Positions 1 through 6,191 are shown, numbered from the stretch's first letter. The stretch is DNA of 7,315 bases from Leucobacter sp. (GCA_012510755.1 JAAZHL010000233.1:1-7315); one strand, 5' to 3'. Translations and numbers: made by a program. The notes: a model not told the origin generated them from the letters alone.

Positions 1-2
1 AA

Positions 3-251
3 GAAACGCCACAGGAACTGTTCGATAAGCGCCGAAAAGGGTGGATACCGCCAGGGCAGACCTCGCCCACCAGCTCCCGCACCTTGACCACGAACTCCAT
101 TGACAACTCGGGCTCGATGAGTCGAACGCTCCGCCACCGAGAAGAAACCGAAGTGCCGGCAACCGGCCTGACGACCACCGTCGAGGCTGAACTGTCGAGT
201 CTCGACGACACGCTTCCACTCCCACGCTATCGGCCCGACCGTCTCTATTAA
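3..251 (+). CDS. 3' end of an unrecognised CDS (5' truncated by the window edge)
   Basis: An open frame enters from the left edge and runs 82 sense codons to a TAA stop. The other two plus-strand frames are closed early by stops. Counted by hand, GC by codon position is about 59, 56 and 70 percent for positions 1, 2 and 3, which is coding-like for a high-GC genome. The visible tail is polar, rich in Ser, Thr, Arg and Pro, and ends in LPRYRPDRLY. I see no membrane segment or catalytic motif and do not recognise the family. The stop lies 45 bp upstream of the next plus-strand start, so the two genes could be cotranscribed. Caution: two minus-strand frames are also open over most of this stretch, so openness alone is weak support. 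Confidence 0.45.
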   Translation, partial: ETPQELFDKRRKGWIPPGQTSPTSSRTLTTNSIDNSGSMSRTLRHREETEVPATGLTTTVEAELSSLDDTLPLPRYRPDRLY

Positions 252-296
252 GGCGGCCGAATGAATACGACTAACTCACAGTAAGGAGTCATCGAA

Positions 297-632
297 ATGA
301 GTACAAACATGCATGACGCACAAAGCGAAGATGTGCAAGGCCAGGGAGAGTTGGGGCTCGACGGCGCAGAAGACACACTGGACTCGCATTCCGCAGACCC
401 ACAGGGTGAGCCTGACATGGGCCCGCCTGACCTGCTCACCTCGAACCGATTCAGCGAATCTGCCGAGATGCGTGAACCAGACATGCCGAGTGACCCTCTG
501 CTCGCAGGCCAGCAACCGCGGCAGCCATGGCCTGATCAGGTTGAGCCTGAAGAACCGCTTGGGGCCCCGGCTGACCCGTTTGTGAACGATCCGAGTCGCG
601 TGCAGGGCGACCCCGCGGAAGACGACATGTAG
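297..632 (+). CDS. Small, highly acidic, proline-rich hypothetical protein (111 aa)
   Basis: The function is unknown. The ATG is preceded by a strong ribosome binding site, AAGGAG at 283-288, with 8 bases of spacing, which makes this the convincing frame here despite overlapping open frames. The protein has 16 Asp and 11 Glu against 4 Arg and no Lys, so its net charge is near -23. It has 16 Pro, no Cys, one Trp (residue 78) and two Phe. There is no signal peptide, transmembrane segment or coiled coil. The composition predicts an intrinsically disordered cytoplasmic protein. The acidic Pro/Asp pattern (DP, EP and PD pairs) recurs along the whole length, without an exact repeat unit. It is followed by a GC-rich hairpin and then a strong terminator, so it ends its transcription unit. 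It may be cotranscribed with the partial gene upstream. Confidence 0.75.
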   Translation: MSTNMHDAQSEDVQGQGELGLDGAEDTLDSHSADPQGEPDMGPPDLLTSNRFSESAEMREPDMPSDPLLAGQQPRQPWPDQVEPEEPLGAPADPFVNDPSRVQGDPAEDDM

Positions 633-637
633 CGCGG

Positions 638-653
638 GGCGGGGGAGCCCGCC
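638..653 (+). other. GC-rich hairpin just after the acidic-protein stop codon
   Basis: GGCGGG (638-643) pairs perfectly with CCCGCC (648-653) around a GGAG tetraloop, 5 bases after the TAG stop at 630-632. There is no following T-tract, so it is not a canonical intrinsic terminator by itself. It could protect the mRNA 3' end or cause pausing before the stronger stem downstream. It may also be incidental in GC-rich sequence. Confidence 0.3.
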
Positions 654-681
654 GCCTAGCACTCAGAACGGCACATGGAAT

Positions 682-734
682 AGAAAATAGCCCCTGACCT
701 AATCGCTTAAACGCCTGGTCAGGGGCTATTTTCT
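682..734. terminator. Bidirectional intrinsic terminator between convergent genes
   Basis: A perfect 18-bp inverted repeat pairs 682-699 with 717-734 across a 17-base loop (700-716). The inner stem is GC-rich (GCCCCTGACC against GGTCAGGGGC) and the outer stem is A/T-rich. Read on the plus strand, the right arm ends in a T-rich run (CTATTTTCTTG). Read on the minus strand, it likewise ends TATTTTCTATT. It therefore suits termination from both sides: the acidic-protein gene arriving on plus and the tRNA-Tyr transcript arriving on minus, whose 3' end is only 2 bp away from the stem. Confidence 0.85.
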
Positions 735-736
735 TG

Positions 737-820
737 TGGTGGCGGATGAGGGATTTGAACCCCCGTAGCTTTCGCAGCTGATTTACAGTCAGCTCCCTTT
801 GGCCGCTCGGGTAATCCGCC
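737..820 (-). tRNA. tRNA-Tyr (anticodon GUA)
   Basis: Read on the minus strand, the acceptor stem GGCGGAT pairs with ATCCGCC. The anticodon stem GCTGA/TCAGC holds the loop CTGTAAA with anticodon GTA (plus-strand positions 784-786), specifying tyrosine. A TTCAAAT T-loop is present, and the T-stem has one G-U pair. The variable region is extended, as expected for bacterial class II tRNA-Tyr. The discriminator A (740) and the 3' CCA (739-737) are encoded in the DNA. The gene stands alone, with the shared terminator immediately downstream. I found no convincing consensus promoter upstream. Confidence 0.95.
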
Positions 821-1070
821 GTAAGCAGAGTCGCAATAGCGACGCAACCGAAGAACAACGATACCGCGCCAAGGCCCCGAATGGAAATTGAGAAGCCAAA
901 TGGTTTGAAATTGCTCGGCGGTGCCGACGCGACTGGCGCCAATCTGCGGGCCCAACCGGACTGCGGAGCGCTGGGTGGCGGCGATGCAAGGACCGAACTG
1001 CGATCGTTGACCTCGGAAGCGCACGAAGCAGGTTGTTTATCGCAGAAAGGTGCTTGGAACGTCGGGGGCG
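821..1070. other. Intergenic stretch with no recognised gene
   Basis: This lies between the tRNA-Tyr 5' end and the purine-rich tract after the PutA-like gene. The tRNA promoter must lie in or above it on the minus strand, but I could not find a convincing pair of -35 and -10 boxes. Short open frames cross it (881-1114 on plus; several on minus that run into the tRNA). None has a good ribosome binding site or a protein-like sequence. I see no repeat, hairpin with a T-tract, or second tRNA here. Confidence 0.6.
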
Positions 1071-1130
1071 AAGTGGATGGGAACGGGAAGGGAAGGGAAG
1101 GTGAGGAAAGGTAAGGGAAGGTGAGGAAAG
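1071..1130 (-). terminator. Candidate Rho utilisation (rut)-like C-rich, G-poor tract
   Basis: In the minus-strand RNA this 60-base stretch contains about 31 C and only one G (opposite C1084), the rest being U and A, with regularly spaced CC/UC dinucleotides. It starts 12 bases after the stop codon of the PutA-like gene and is transcribed with it. Rho loads on long, unstructured C-rich and G-poor RNA, and actinobacteria encode Rho. No hairpin plus T-tract terminator lies between this gene and the downstream co-oriented tRNA-Tyr, so a Rho site would insulate the tRNA from read-through. The function is inferred from composition and position. Confidence 0.5.
1093..1130 (+). repeat. Two 18-bp direct repeats with 20-bp period in a polypurine tract
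   Basis: AAGGGAAGGTGAGGAAAG occurs exactly at 1093-1110 and 1113-1130, so the period is 20 bp. Immediately upstream (1085-1097) is a run of GGGAA units. From 1071 to 1130 the plus strand has only a few pyrimidines. The tract may have arisen by slippage and could vary in copy number between strains. It coincides with the rut-like region of the opposite-strand transcript. Confidence 0.8.
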
Positions 1131-1142
1131 CGCCGCGCACTC

Positions 1143-4100
1143 TCAGCGCGACGCTTGCCCCTGCAACTCGGCAATGTATCCGCCCACACCGGCGGGCAGC
1201 ATCGCCAGATCATGCCGGTGCGCACAGATCGACACGGACTGTTCACGCACGAAGGCCAGCAACTCAACCGGCCCAGCCATCGTCACGGGCTGCGCGAACA
1301 GCGCCACATCACCAAGGCCACCCAGCCATTCGGCCGTGCGCACCCGATCACCACCGATCAGTCTCACCCTGGCGGCCGGGCTCTCTGCGTCACCCGGCCC
1401 CGACACCGACACCCGCTCAAGCCACGCATCGTCGCGCTCGAGCGACACCGTGATGCCCTGCATCGCCAAGAACTCGCTCACTTCTGGCGGCAGCACCACC
1501 CCGGTCGAAACCGTCATCGGCGCCCCGGCGACCAGGCCCGCACACACGACTCGAATCAACTCGGCAATGGGCGCCGACTCAGCCAACCTCAGATGCGTGC
1601 TCACTGGCCGGTGTCGCAAGAGGTTGCGCTCCACACCAAGCCCCGACACGTCTTCAGCCTTGCCCAATCCGGTGCGCCATGCGAGGGTGTCGCTCAGCGC
1701 CGCCCGCCGCACTCGGTCAAAGCTCGGGTAATCAAGTGATGCCTGCGCGACCTCGATCAGCACCCGCACTTCTGGCCGCAACCCACGCAGGTGCAGCGTC
1801 GAGCTGGCTGTGCCTTCGTAAGCCGACCATGATCCGAGGGTCAGCAGGCGACTGGGCCCGCCAGCGAGCAGTTCAGCACCCATTGCGGCCTCACCCCAAC
1901 CGCCGACGGGCTGACGCTCAACGCGAGTGTGGGTGGTCGGGCGACCAAGCGAAATCGCAGCCGCACGAACGTGTTCAAGCCAGGGCAACGTCTCGCCCGG
2001 GTCGTTCGCTTCGAGCGCGGCAACGCCTCCTCCACCGAGACGATTCGTCAATGAGATCGCATCATCGATGGTGTGCGCCGCAAGCAGGCCAATGACCGGC
2101 ACGCCCACCGCGTCGTTCCAGAATCGAGAGTCTCGGCTAAGCCCGGTGCGAATACCTGGGCGCCACAGCAGGCCCTGCTTGTCGAGCCGCTTCGGTTTGA
2201 CCAACCACTGTTCACCGGCATCGAGCTGGGCAAGCGCACGCAACCCTGCTGCACTCGGCGGTTCGGGCAGTGGCCCGAGCTCGAACGCCAGCGCATCGCC
2301 GTCACCTGGCCGCGCCGAATGCCCGATGTCCATCGACTCAATAGCGTCTACCAGTGCGCCGCGGATCGACTGCGAACGAGCTGCAGCGCCAAGCAGCACC
2401 AAAACCCGCGCCGTATCTGCGCTCGCATGGTGTGTCCCGAACGCCGACACGAGTGCGTGCCGTGCAGCGAGCTGGGGGTCAGCGCTCTGCGAGATGACTG
2501 TCACGCCGGGTACACGGAATCTGCCCTCAATTCGCAGGTCAGGTCTGCGACGCAGCATGTCTCGAGCAGTGTCCCGGTGTCCGATCACGATTGCGCGATC
2601 AACGCGAACATCTGCGGCAATCAGCGTTGCCAACGCCACATGATCGACGCCCACGACCAGGTTCACGACACCGTCTGGCACACCATTCGCCCGCAGCTCG
2701 TCAAGCAGCACACTGCTCGAACGGGCCACGCTCTGATGAGCGACAAGCGTCACGGCTGCTCCAGTTGCGAGAGCTGCGCACACCGCCTCGGCTCGTTCAG
2801 CGAGCGGCACTCCGGCATCAGCAACTACGAGGATCATGCGATCCGCGTCAAACCGTGCACCGCGCACGGCCCCGAGACCTGCACCGAGCTGCCCCAAATA
2901 CCTTGCAGCGTCTACCGCGCCGCTCACATCTGCGTCGATCACCGGGGCCGGTGCGCCAGATTCTGCGGCAAGCACTTCAAAGAGTTGATCGCGGGCGGCG
3001 GCGATGCCGAGCGCAAGACGCGCGACCGCAGTGCCACGCTCGGTCGCACGAAGGTCACGCCACGATTCACCCGCAACGAGCGCACGACCAAGCAGCTCGC
3101 CGTGGTCTTCGCCAGAGCTGTCACCAGAGCCTTCACTAAGCTCTTCGCCCCGCTCGCTCGCCTGCTGCGCGCCCGCCACACCAATATCGCTGCGTTTCGC
3201 ACGGGCGAGCAGGCTGCGAGCCCAGCTGCGGTTATCAAACCTGCTCGGGTCGGTGTCTGGTTCGTTCGCAAAGCCGGTGGCCGAGATCGTGGGCACTCGC
3301 AGCATGTCGCCGAGCACCTCCATGGTGATTGCTCCGCTGTGTGCGCGCGTCAGGCCGAGCACAGCCGCGGTCAAGCCACCGGTGTCGATGCGATGCAGCT
3401 CGGTGGGCGCCCGATAGTACGCGGTCGTATCGCGAGCGTCGTCGCTCCATTCAACTTCGCGGTGCTGCACGCGATGACTCTCGGGCGCGAGTTGTGTAGC
3501 CGATTGCAGGGCTTCTCGAAGCCGAAGAGTGCCTGCCGCGAACTGCCCCGGTTCGCCCGCGAGCAATGCTCTTGTACGCACAAGCACCGAGTCTGTTCGT
3601 GAAGTTTCTGCGGCGAGCGCGATGAGGTAGCTTGCCGCCGCACTGAATTCCTTTGCTGGCACGAGCGGCAGTCTGTGTCGCACGGCGAACCCATGCTCGC
3701 GTGCAGCCGCCTCAAGCTCTGCGGCAACCCCTGCACGAAGCTGCAAGGTAATGTGTTGACCCGCAGCCTGAGCGAGCACGGTGGCTGCGGCAAGCAGATG
3801 TACGTCTTCGCTCGCTACCACTGCCCGCACACTGTCACCTGCCAGAAGCAGGGCCTTGAGCACTCGCAGCAATTGAGCTGACTGTTCGGCAGCGGTGTCG
3901 AGGGTGCTGACCGCATGGCCCGACAGAATGGAGTGAATTTGCTCGCGAGCGGTCAGACCGGCGACACCGATCACCACTTCGAGGGGAGTCCCACCATTCT
4001 TTGTGCGCACCCGTGAAAACTGCATGAGTGCCTGTGCTGCCTGCAGCGATTCGGGCAGCTCAGCTGGCAAACTCACTCCGGCGCTCACCTGTGACAGGTC

Positions 4101-4922
4101 TGCGCCATCACCTGTAGCACTCAGCGCCTGAATCAGCAGTTGTGGCGCGAGCAATGCGCTGCGGTAGTCGCTCGATTCGAGTGTCACCGCGGTGCCGTGC
4201 GCCTGTGCGACGTTGAGCAACTCGCGCAAGCGGGCCGAGCCTGTTTGGGCATCGCTGTCGAGTGCCCACGCGCCGTTCATGCTTGGTGTGGCAAGCCGGT
4301 TTACGTCGACGCTCAGGTGCGTCACCTCGTCGAGTTTCGCGAGCGTGATGAGCCGCTGCACCTCTGATTCGGCGCCAGCATTGCCAAGCAGTCGCACACC
4401 GCTGAGCGCGACGGTCGTGTGCTCGGGGCTACGGTCGCGCAGTGCATCGCGCACTTCAACGGTCGAAATCACGCCCTCTGCGATCTCGCTGAGTTTTGCG
4501 GTGAGCACGAGGTGCGACACTCGTTCGCGCAACCACTTGCGGGCGACGGGCAGAACGGCCCAGGGCAGACCGAGTGATGCCAGGCCCCCCGCGCGCACAG
4601 CGATGCGTTCAACGACGGGCATGTTCGACGGCAGGTCGCGTGACATGTCACGCAGGTTCAGTGCTGCCGCAAAGGCATCGCTCGTACCCATGACCGCTTC
4701 GAGCAGTCTGCGGGCAAACCCAAGGCTTTCTGAGTCGTCGCGCACACCTTCTAAGAGGTCATTCGGTGTGCTCGAGCGTGGTCGTTCAACCTCTGGCAAT
4801 CCGGGCTCGTCCAGGTCGATGCCGAGCAGCACCAACCACGAAAGGGCCCGTGCGGCGGCGGCGTCTGCGATCGCTGCAGTTTCGTGCACGCCAGCGCGCC
4901 CCGTATCGTGCTCAGGGTTCAT
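1143..4922 (-). CDS. PutA-like proline dehydrogenase/P5C dehydrogenase homologue, apparently catalytically degenerate
   Basis: The 1259-residue protein has the layout of actinobacterial PutA, the bifunctional enzyme oxidising proline to glutamate via P5C: proline dehydrogenase (ProDH) barrel about 60-450, the PutA hallmark NEPDTDP at 553-559, aldehyde dehydrogenase (ALDH) domain about 610-1035, and a C-terminal domain to 1259 ending near VREQSVSICAHR. ERQPVGGW (1002-1009) and LAGGP (1019-1023) are retained. Catalytic signatures are not. By manual alignment, ProDH KGANL reads GVAGL (319-323), and the substrate arginines of YxxRRxxE are A435 and L436. In the ALDH domain the NAD-binding Lys is V727, the ETSGKN base motif is FRVPGV (802-807), and the catalytic Cys position is A835; the only cysteines are 715, 1127 and 1233. 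An acidic linker (about 586-608) joins the domains. It starts 48 bp after the aminotransferase. I read it as an intact pseudoenzyme. Automatic annotation would probably call it bifunctional PutA. Confidence 0.85.
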   Translation of the reverse strand: MNPEHDTGRAGVHETAAIADAAAARALSWLVLLGIDLDEPGLPEVERPRSSTPNDLLEGVRDDSESLGFARRLLEAVMGTSDAFAAALNLRDMSRDLPSNMPVVERIAVRAGGLASLGLPWAVLPVARKWLRERVSHLVLTAKLSEIAEGVISTVEVRDALRDRSPEHTTVALSGVRLLGNAGAESEVQRLITLAKLDEVTHLSVDVNRLATPSMNGAWALDSDAQTGSARLRELLNVAQAHGTAVTLESSDYRSALLAPQLLIQALSATGDGADLSQVSAGVSLPAELPESLQAAQALMQFSRVRTKNGGTPLEVVIGVAGLTAREQIHSILSGHAVSTLDTAAEQSAQLLRVLKALLLAGDSVRAVVASEDVHLLAAATVLAQAAGQHITLQLRAGVAAELEAAAREHGFAVRHRLPLVPAKEFSAAASYLIALAAETSRTDSVLVRTRALLAGEPGQFAAGTLRLREALQSATQLAPESHRVQHREVEWSDDARDTTAYYRAPTELHRIDTGGLTAAVLGLTRAHSGAITMEVLGDMLRVPTISATGFANEPDTDPSRFDNRSWARSLLARAKRSDIGVAGAQQASERGEELSEGSGDSSGEDHGELLGRALVAGESWRDLRATERGTAVARLALGIAAARDQLFEVLAAESGAPAPVIDADVSGAVDAARYLGQLGAGLGAVRGARFDADRMILVVADAGVPLAERAEAVCAALATGAAVTLVAHQSVARSSSVLLDELRANGVPDGVVNLVVGVDHVALATLIAADVRVDRAIVIGHRDTARDMLRRRPDLRIEGRFRVPGVTVISQSADPQLAARHALVSAFGTHHASADTARVLVLLGAAARSQSIRGALVDAIESMDIGHSARPGDGDALAFELGPLPEPPSAAGLRALAQLDAGEQWLVKPKRLDKQGLLWRPGIRTGLSRDSRFWNDAVGVPVIGLLAAHTIDDAISLTNRLGGGGVAALEANDPGETLPWLEHVRAAAISLGRPTTHTRVERQPVGGWGEAAMGAELLAGGPSRLLTLGSWSAYEGTASSTLHLRGLRPEVRVLIEVAQASLDYPSFDRVRRAALSDTLAWRTGLGKAEDVSGLGVERNLLRHRPVSTHLRLAESAPIAELIRVVCAGLVAGAPMTVSTGVVLPPEVSEFLAMQGITVSLERDDAWLERVSVSGPGDAESPAARVRLIGGDRVRTAEWLGGLGDVALFAQPVTMAGPVELLAFVREQSVSICAHRHDLAMLPAGVGGYIAELQGQASR

Positions 4923-4928
4923 AGCTCA

Positions 4929-4934
4929 ACTGTA
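4929..4934 (-). promoter_or_regulatory. Possible -10 box for a leaderless PutA-like mRNA
   Basis: On the minus strand TACAGT (fitting TAnnnT) ends 6 bases before the ATG at 4922, the spacing expected if transcription starts at the A of the start codon. No Shine-Dalgarno sequence lies in front of this ATG, and leaderless mRNAs are common in actinobacteria. No clear -35 box is seen. The alternative is translation from an operon transcript started upstream of the aminotransferase. Confidence 0.35.
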
Positions 4935-4970
4935 GAAGCTGGCCACCGTCACCCACGCAGGGCGCGCGGT

Positions 4971-6032
4971 TTACGCAACGGGTTGAATGTGTGAAATCGC
5001 CGCCAAGAAGCGGTCGTTCATTTCTGGGCTACCAATGGTGATGCGCATGCCTTCGACGCCAAAGGCGCGCACGACTACCCCATGCTCGCGCAGTGTCTGG
5101 TCGATCTCGGGCGTGCGTTCGCCCGTGCGCAACCACACGAAATTTCCGAGCGACTCAGGCAGCTGCCAGCCGTGCGCACGCAGTTCGGCGATGACTCTGC
5201 CGCGCTCTGCAACGATCAGGTCAACCCGCTGCTGCAATTCGCTTTCTGCGTCGAGTGAGGCAATCGCGGCGGTCTGGGCGAGCGCGCTCACGCCAAACGG
5301 CACGGCGACGCTGCGTAGGTGTTGCGCGACCCGCGCCGGTGCGACCGCGTATCCGATGCGCAGCCCGGCAAGACCGTATGCCTTCGAGAACGTGTGCAGC
5401 ACGGCCACGTTATCGTAGCGGCGAAAGAAGTCGATGCCGTCAGCTGAGGCTGGGGCGTTGTCGAAGTGCACATAAGCTTCGTCAATGACGACCAGCACAT
5501 CGTCTGGCACTGCCTGCAAGAACGTCTCGATCTCGGCCGCGCTGACGGTCATGCCGGTCGGGTTGTTGGGCGTGCAGATAAAAATGAGTCGGGTGCGTTC
5601 GGTGACAGCGGCGGCCATGGCTGCGAGGTCGTGGCGTTCGTCTGCGGTGAGCGGCACGGGCACGGGCACTGCACCAGCGATTTGCACGAGGATCGGGTAT
5701 GCCTCAAACGAGCGCCACGCGAAAATGACCTCATCGCCCTCATCGGCTGAAGCGTTGATCAGTTGCTGCGCAACTTCTACCGAACCGGCACCCACTGCCA
5801 CCTCGTCGAACTGCACACCAAGATGGTCAGCGATGCGTTGTCGTACCGCAACCGCACCCATGTCGGGGTAGAGGCTGAAACTCTCAAGCTGTGCTTTGGT
5901 CGCTTCAAGCACGGAATCGAGGGGCGGGTAGGGGTTCTCGTTAGATGAGAGTTTGACGGCGCTCTCGACAGTCTTGCCCTGCACGTAAGCGGGCATTCGC
6001 TCGACGGTGGCGCGTTGTTTGACCTGTGCCAT
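4971..6032 (-). CDS. pat: Pat/HisC-type PLP-dependent aminotransferase (aromatic amino acid / histidinol-phosphate)
   Basis: A cytosolic fold-type I aminotransferase of 353 residues, the usual family length. Visible landmarks are SSNENPY (29-35), NPTG with PLP-contacting N157, DEAY (D184, Y187), the Schiff-base lysine K217 in TFSKAYGLAG, R225 in LRIGY, GNFVWL (296-301) and the carboxylate-binding R330 in MRITIG. All key residues are present, so it should be active. The segment GDEVIFAWRSFEAYP (99-113) and the overall match resemble, from memory, the actinobacterial Pat/HisC2 group, which transaminates phenylpyruvate and related aromatic keto acids. No his gene is nearby, which also favours Pat over biosynthetic HisC, though databases often label such proteins histidinol-phosphate transaminase (hisC). 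I chose the ATG at 6032 over the upstream in-frame TTG at 6044 because the TTG sits on the ribosome binding site. It probably leads a unit with the PutA-like gene 48 bp downstream. Confidence 0.9.
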   Translation of the reverse strand: MAQVKQRATVERMPAYVQGKTVESAVKLSSNENPYPPLDSVLEATKAQLESFSLYPDMGAVAVRQRIADHLGVQFDEVAVGAGSVEVAQQLINASADEGDEVIFAWRSFEAYPILVQIAGAVPVPVPLTADERHDLAAMAAAVTERTRLIFICTPNNPTGMTVSAAEIETFLQAVPDDVLVVIDEAYVHFDNAPASADGIDFFRRYDNVAVLHTFSKAYGLAGLRIGYAVAPARVAQHLRSVAVPFGVSALAQTAAIASLDAESELQQRVDLIVAERGRVIAELRAHGWQLPESLGNFVWLRTGERTPEIDQTLREHGVVVRAFGVEGMRITIGSPEMNDRFLAAISHIQPVA

Positions 6033-6036
6033 GTTG

Positions 6037-6042
6037 CTCCTC
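6037..6042 (-). promoter_or_regulatory. Ribosome binding site setting the aminotransferase start
   Basis: GAGGAG on the minus strand lies 4 bases before the ATG at 6032. It overlaps the in-frame TTG at 6044-6042, so a TTG start would have no such site in front of it. This supports the shorter 353-residue protein. Confidence 0.75.
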
Positions 6043-6051
6043 AAGATTGCG

Positions 6052-6080
6052 GTAGTAGTGACGGCCCCGAGTCATGCCAA
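6052..6080 (-). promoter_or_regulatory. Candidate sigma-70-type promoter for the aminotransferase unit
   Basis: On the minus strand TTGGCA (6075-6080) resembles the -35 consensus TTGACA. It is followed after 17 bp by TACTAC (6052-6057), a weak -10 match. The spacing is ideal, the -10 quality is poor, and the implied leader of about 13-15 bases would still contain the ribosome binding site. The direct repeat GTGACGG (6058-6064 and 6084-6090) and the inverted pair ACGGCCC (6061-6067) / GGGCCGT (6089-6095) overlap or flank the -35 box and could be operator half-sites. Confidence 0.3.
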
Positions 6081-6184
6081 TGTGTGACGGGCCGTTCGTG
6101 TGTTCGCACGTATGGTCTCAGCCTATGACCTCCTCACGCCGGCCGCATGTGCCAGGGGCCGATCCAAACGTTCACCTTGGCTCG

Positions 6185-6191
6185 GTATACT
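6185..6191 (+). promoter_or_regulatory. Candidate -10 box with palindromic core upstream of the GntR gene
   Basis: TATACT (6186-6191) is a good -10 match about 50 bp before the GTG start. No good -35 box is found 16-18 bp upstream. The embedded self-complementary GTATAC (6185-6190) has the GT..AC form seen in many GntR-family operators, so this could be an autoregulatory site. A second small inverted repeat, GACT-TC-AGTC (6193-6202), lies just downstream. Assignment is by pattern only. Confidence 0.3.

Noticed and set aside
194..206. Perfect 13-bp palindrome GTCGAGTCTCGAC
   Set aside because: It lies inside the probable partial coding frame, is short, and has no partner sites nearby, so it is probably incidental.
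719..1024. Minus-strand open frame crossing the tRNA
   Set aside because: It translates the tRNA-Tyr gene (the familiar spurious ERPKGADCKSA string), so it is not a real protein.
881..1114. Plus-strand 77-codon frame in the gene-free gap
   Set aside because: It has only a weak possible ribosome binding site, ends inside the polypurine repeat, and shows no protein-like features.
1102..1130. Repeated Shine-Dalgarno-like GGTGAGG motifs on the plus strand
   Set aside because: No credible plus-strand gene follows; the only frame starting there lies antisense to the PutA-like gene. The purine repeats explain the motif.
451..1140. Minus-strand 229-codon frame across the acidic gene, terminator, tRNA and repeat tract
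   Set aside because: It runs through the tRNA, the terminator stem and the acidic gene on the other strand, starts in low-complexity polypyrimidine, and has no ribosome binding site.
2073..3602. Long plus-strand open frame (509 codons) antisense to the PutA-like gene
   Set aside because: It is a shadow of GC-rich codon use on the opposite strand. Its translation is rich in Arg, His, Cys and Ala without protein-like patterns, and the minus frame has clear PutA homology.
6033..6044. TTG start giving a 357-residue aminotransferase
   Set aside because: The TTG overlaps the GAGGAG ribosome binding site of the ATG at 6032, and the four extra residues (MRSN) are not family-like.
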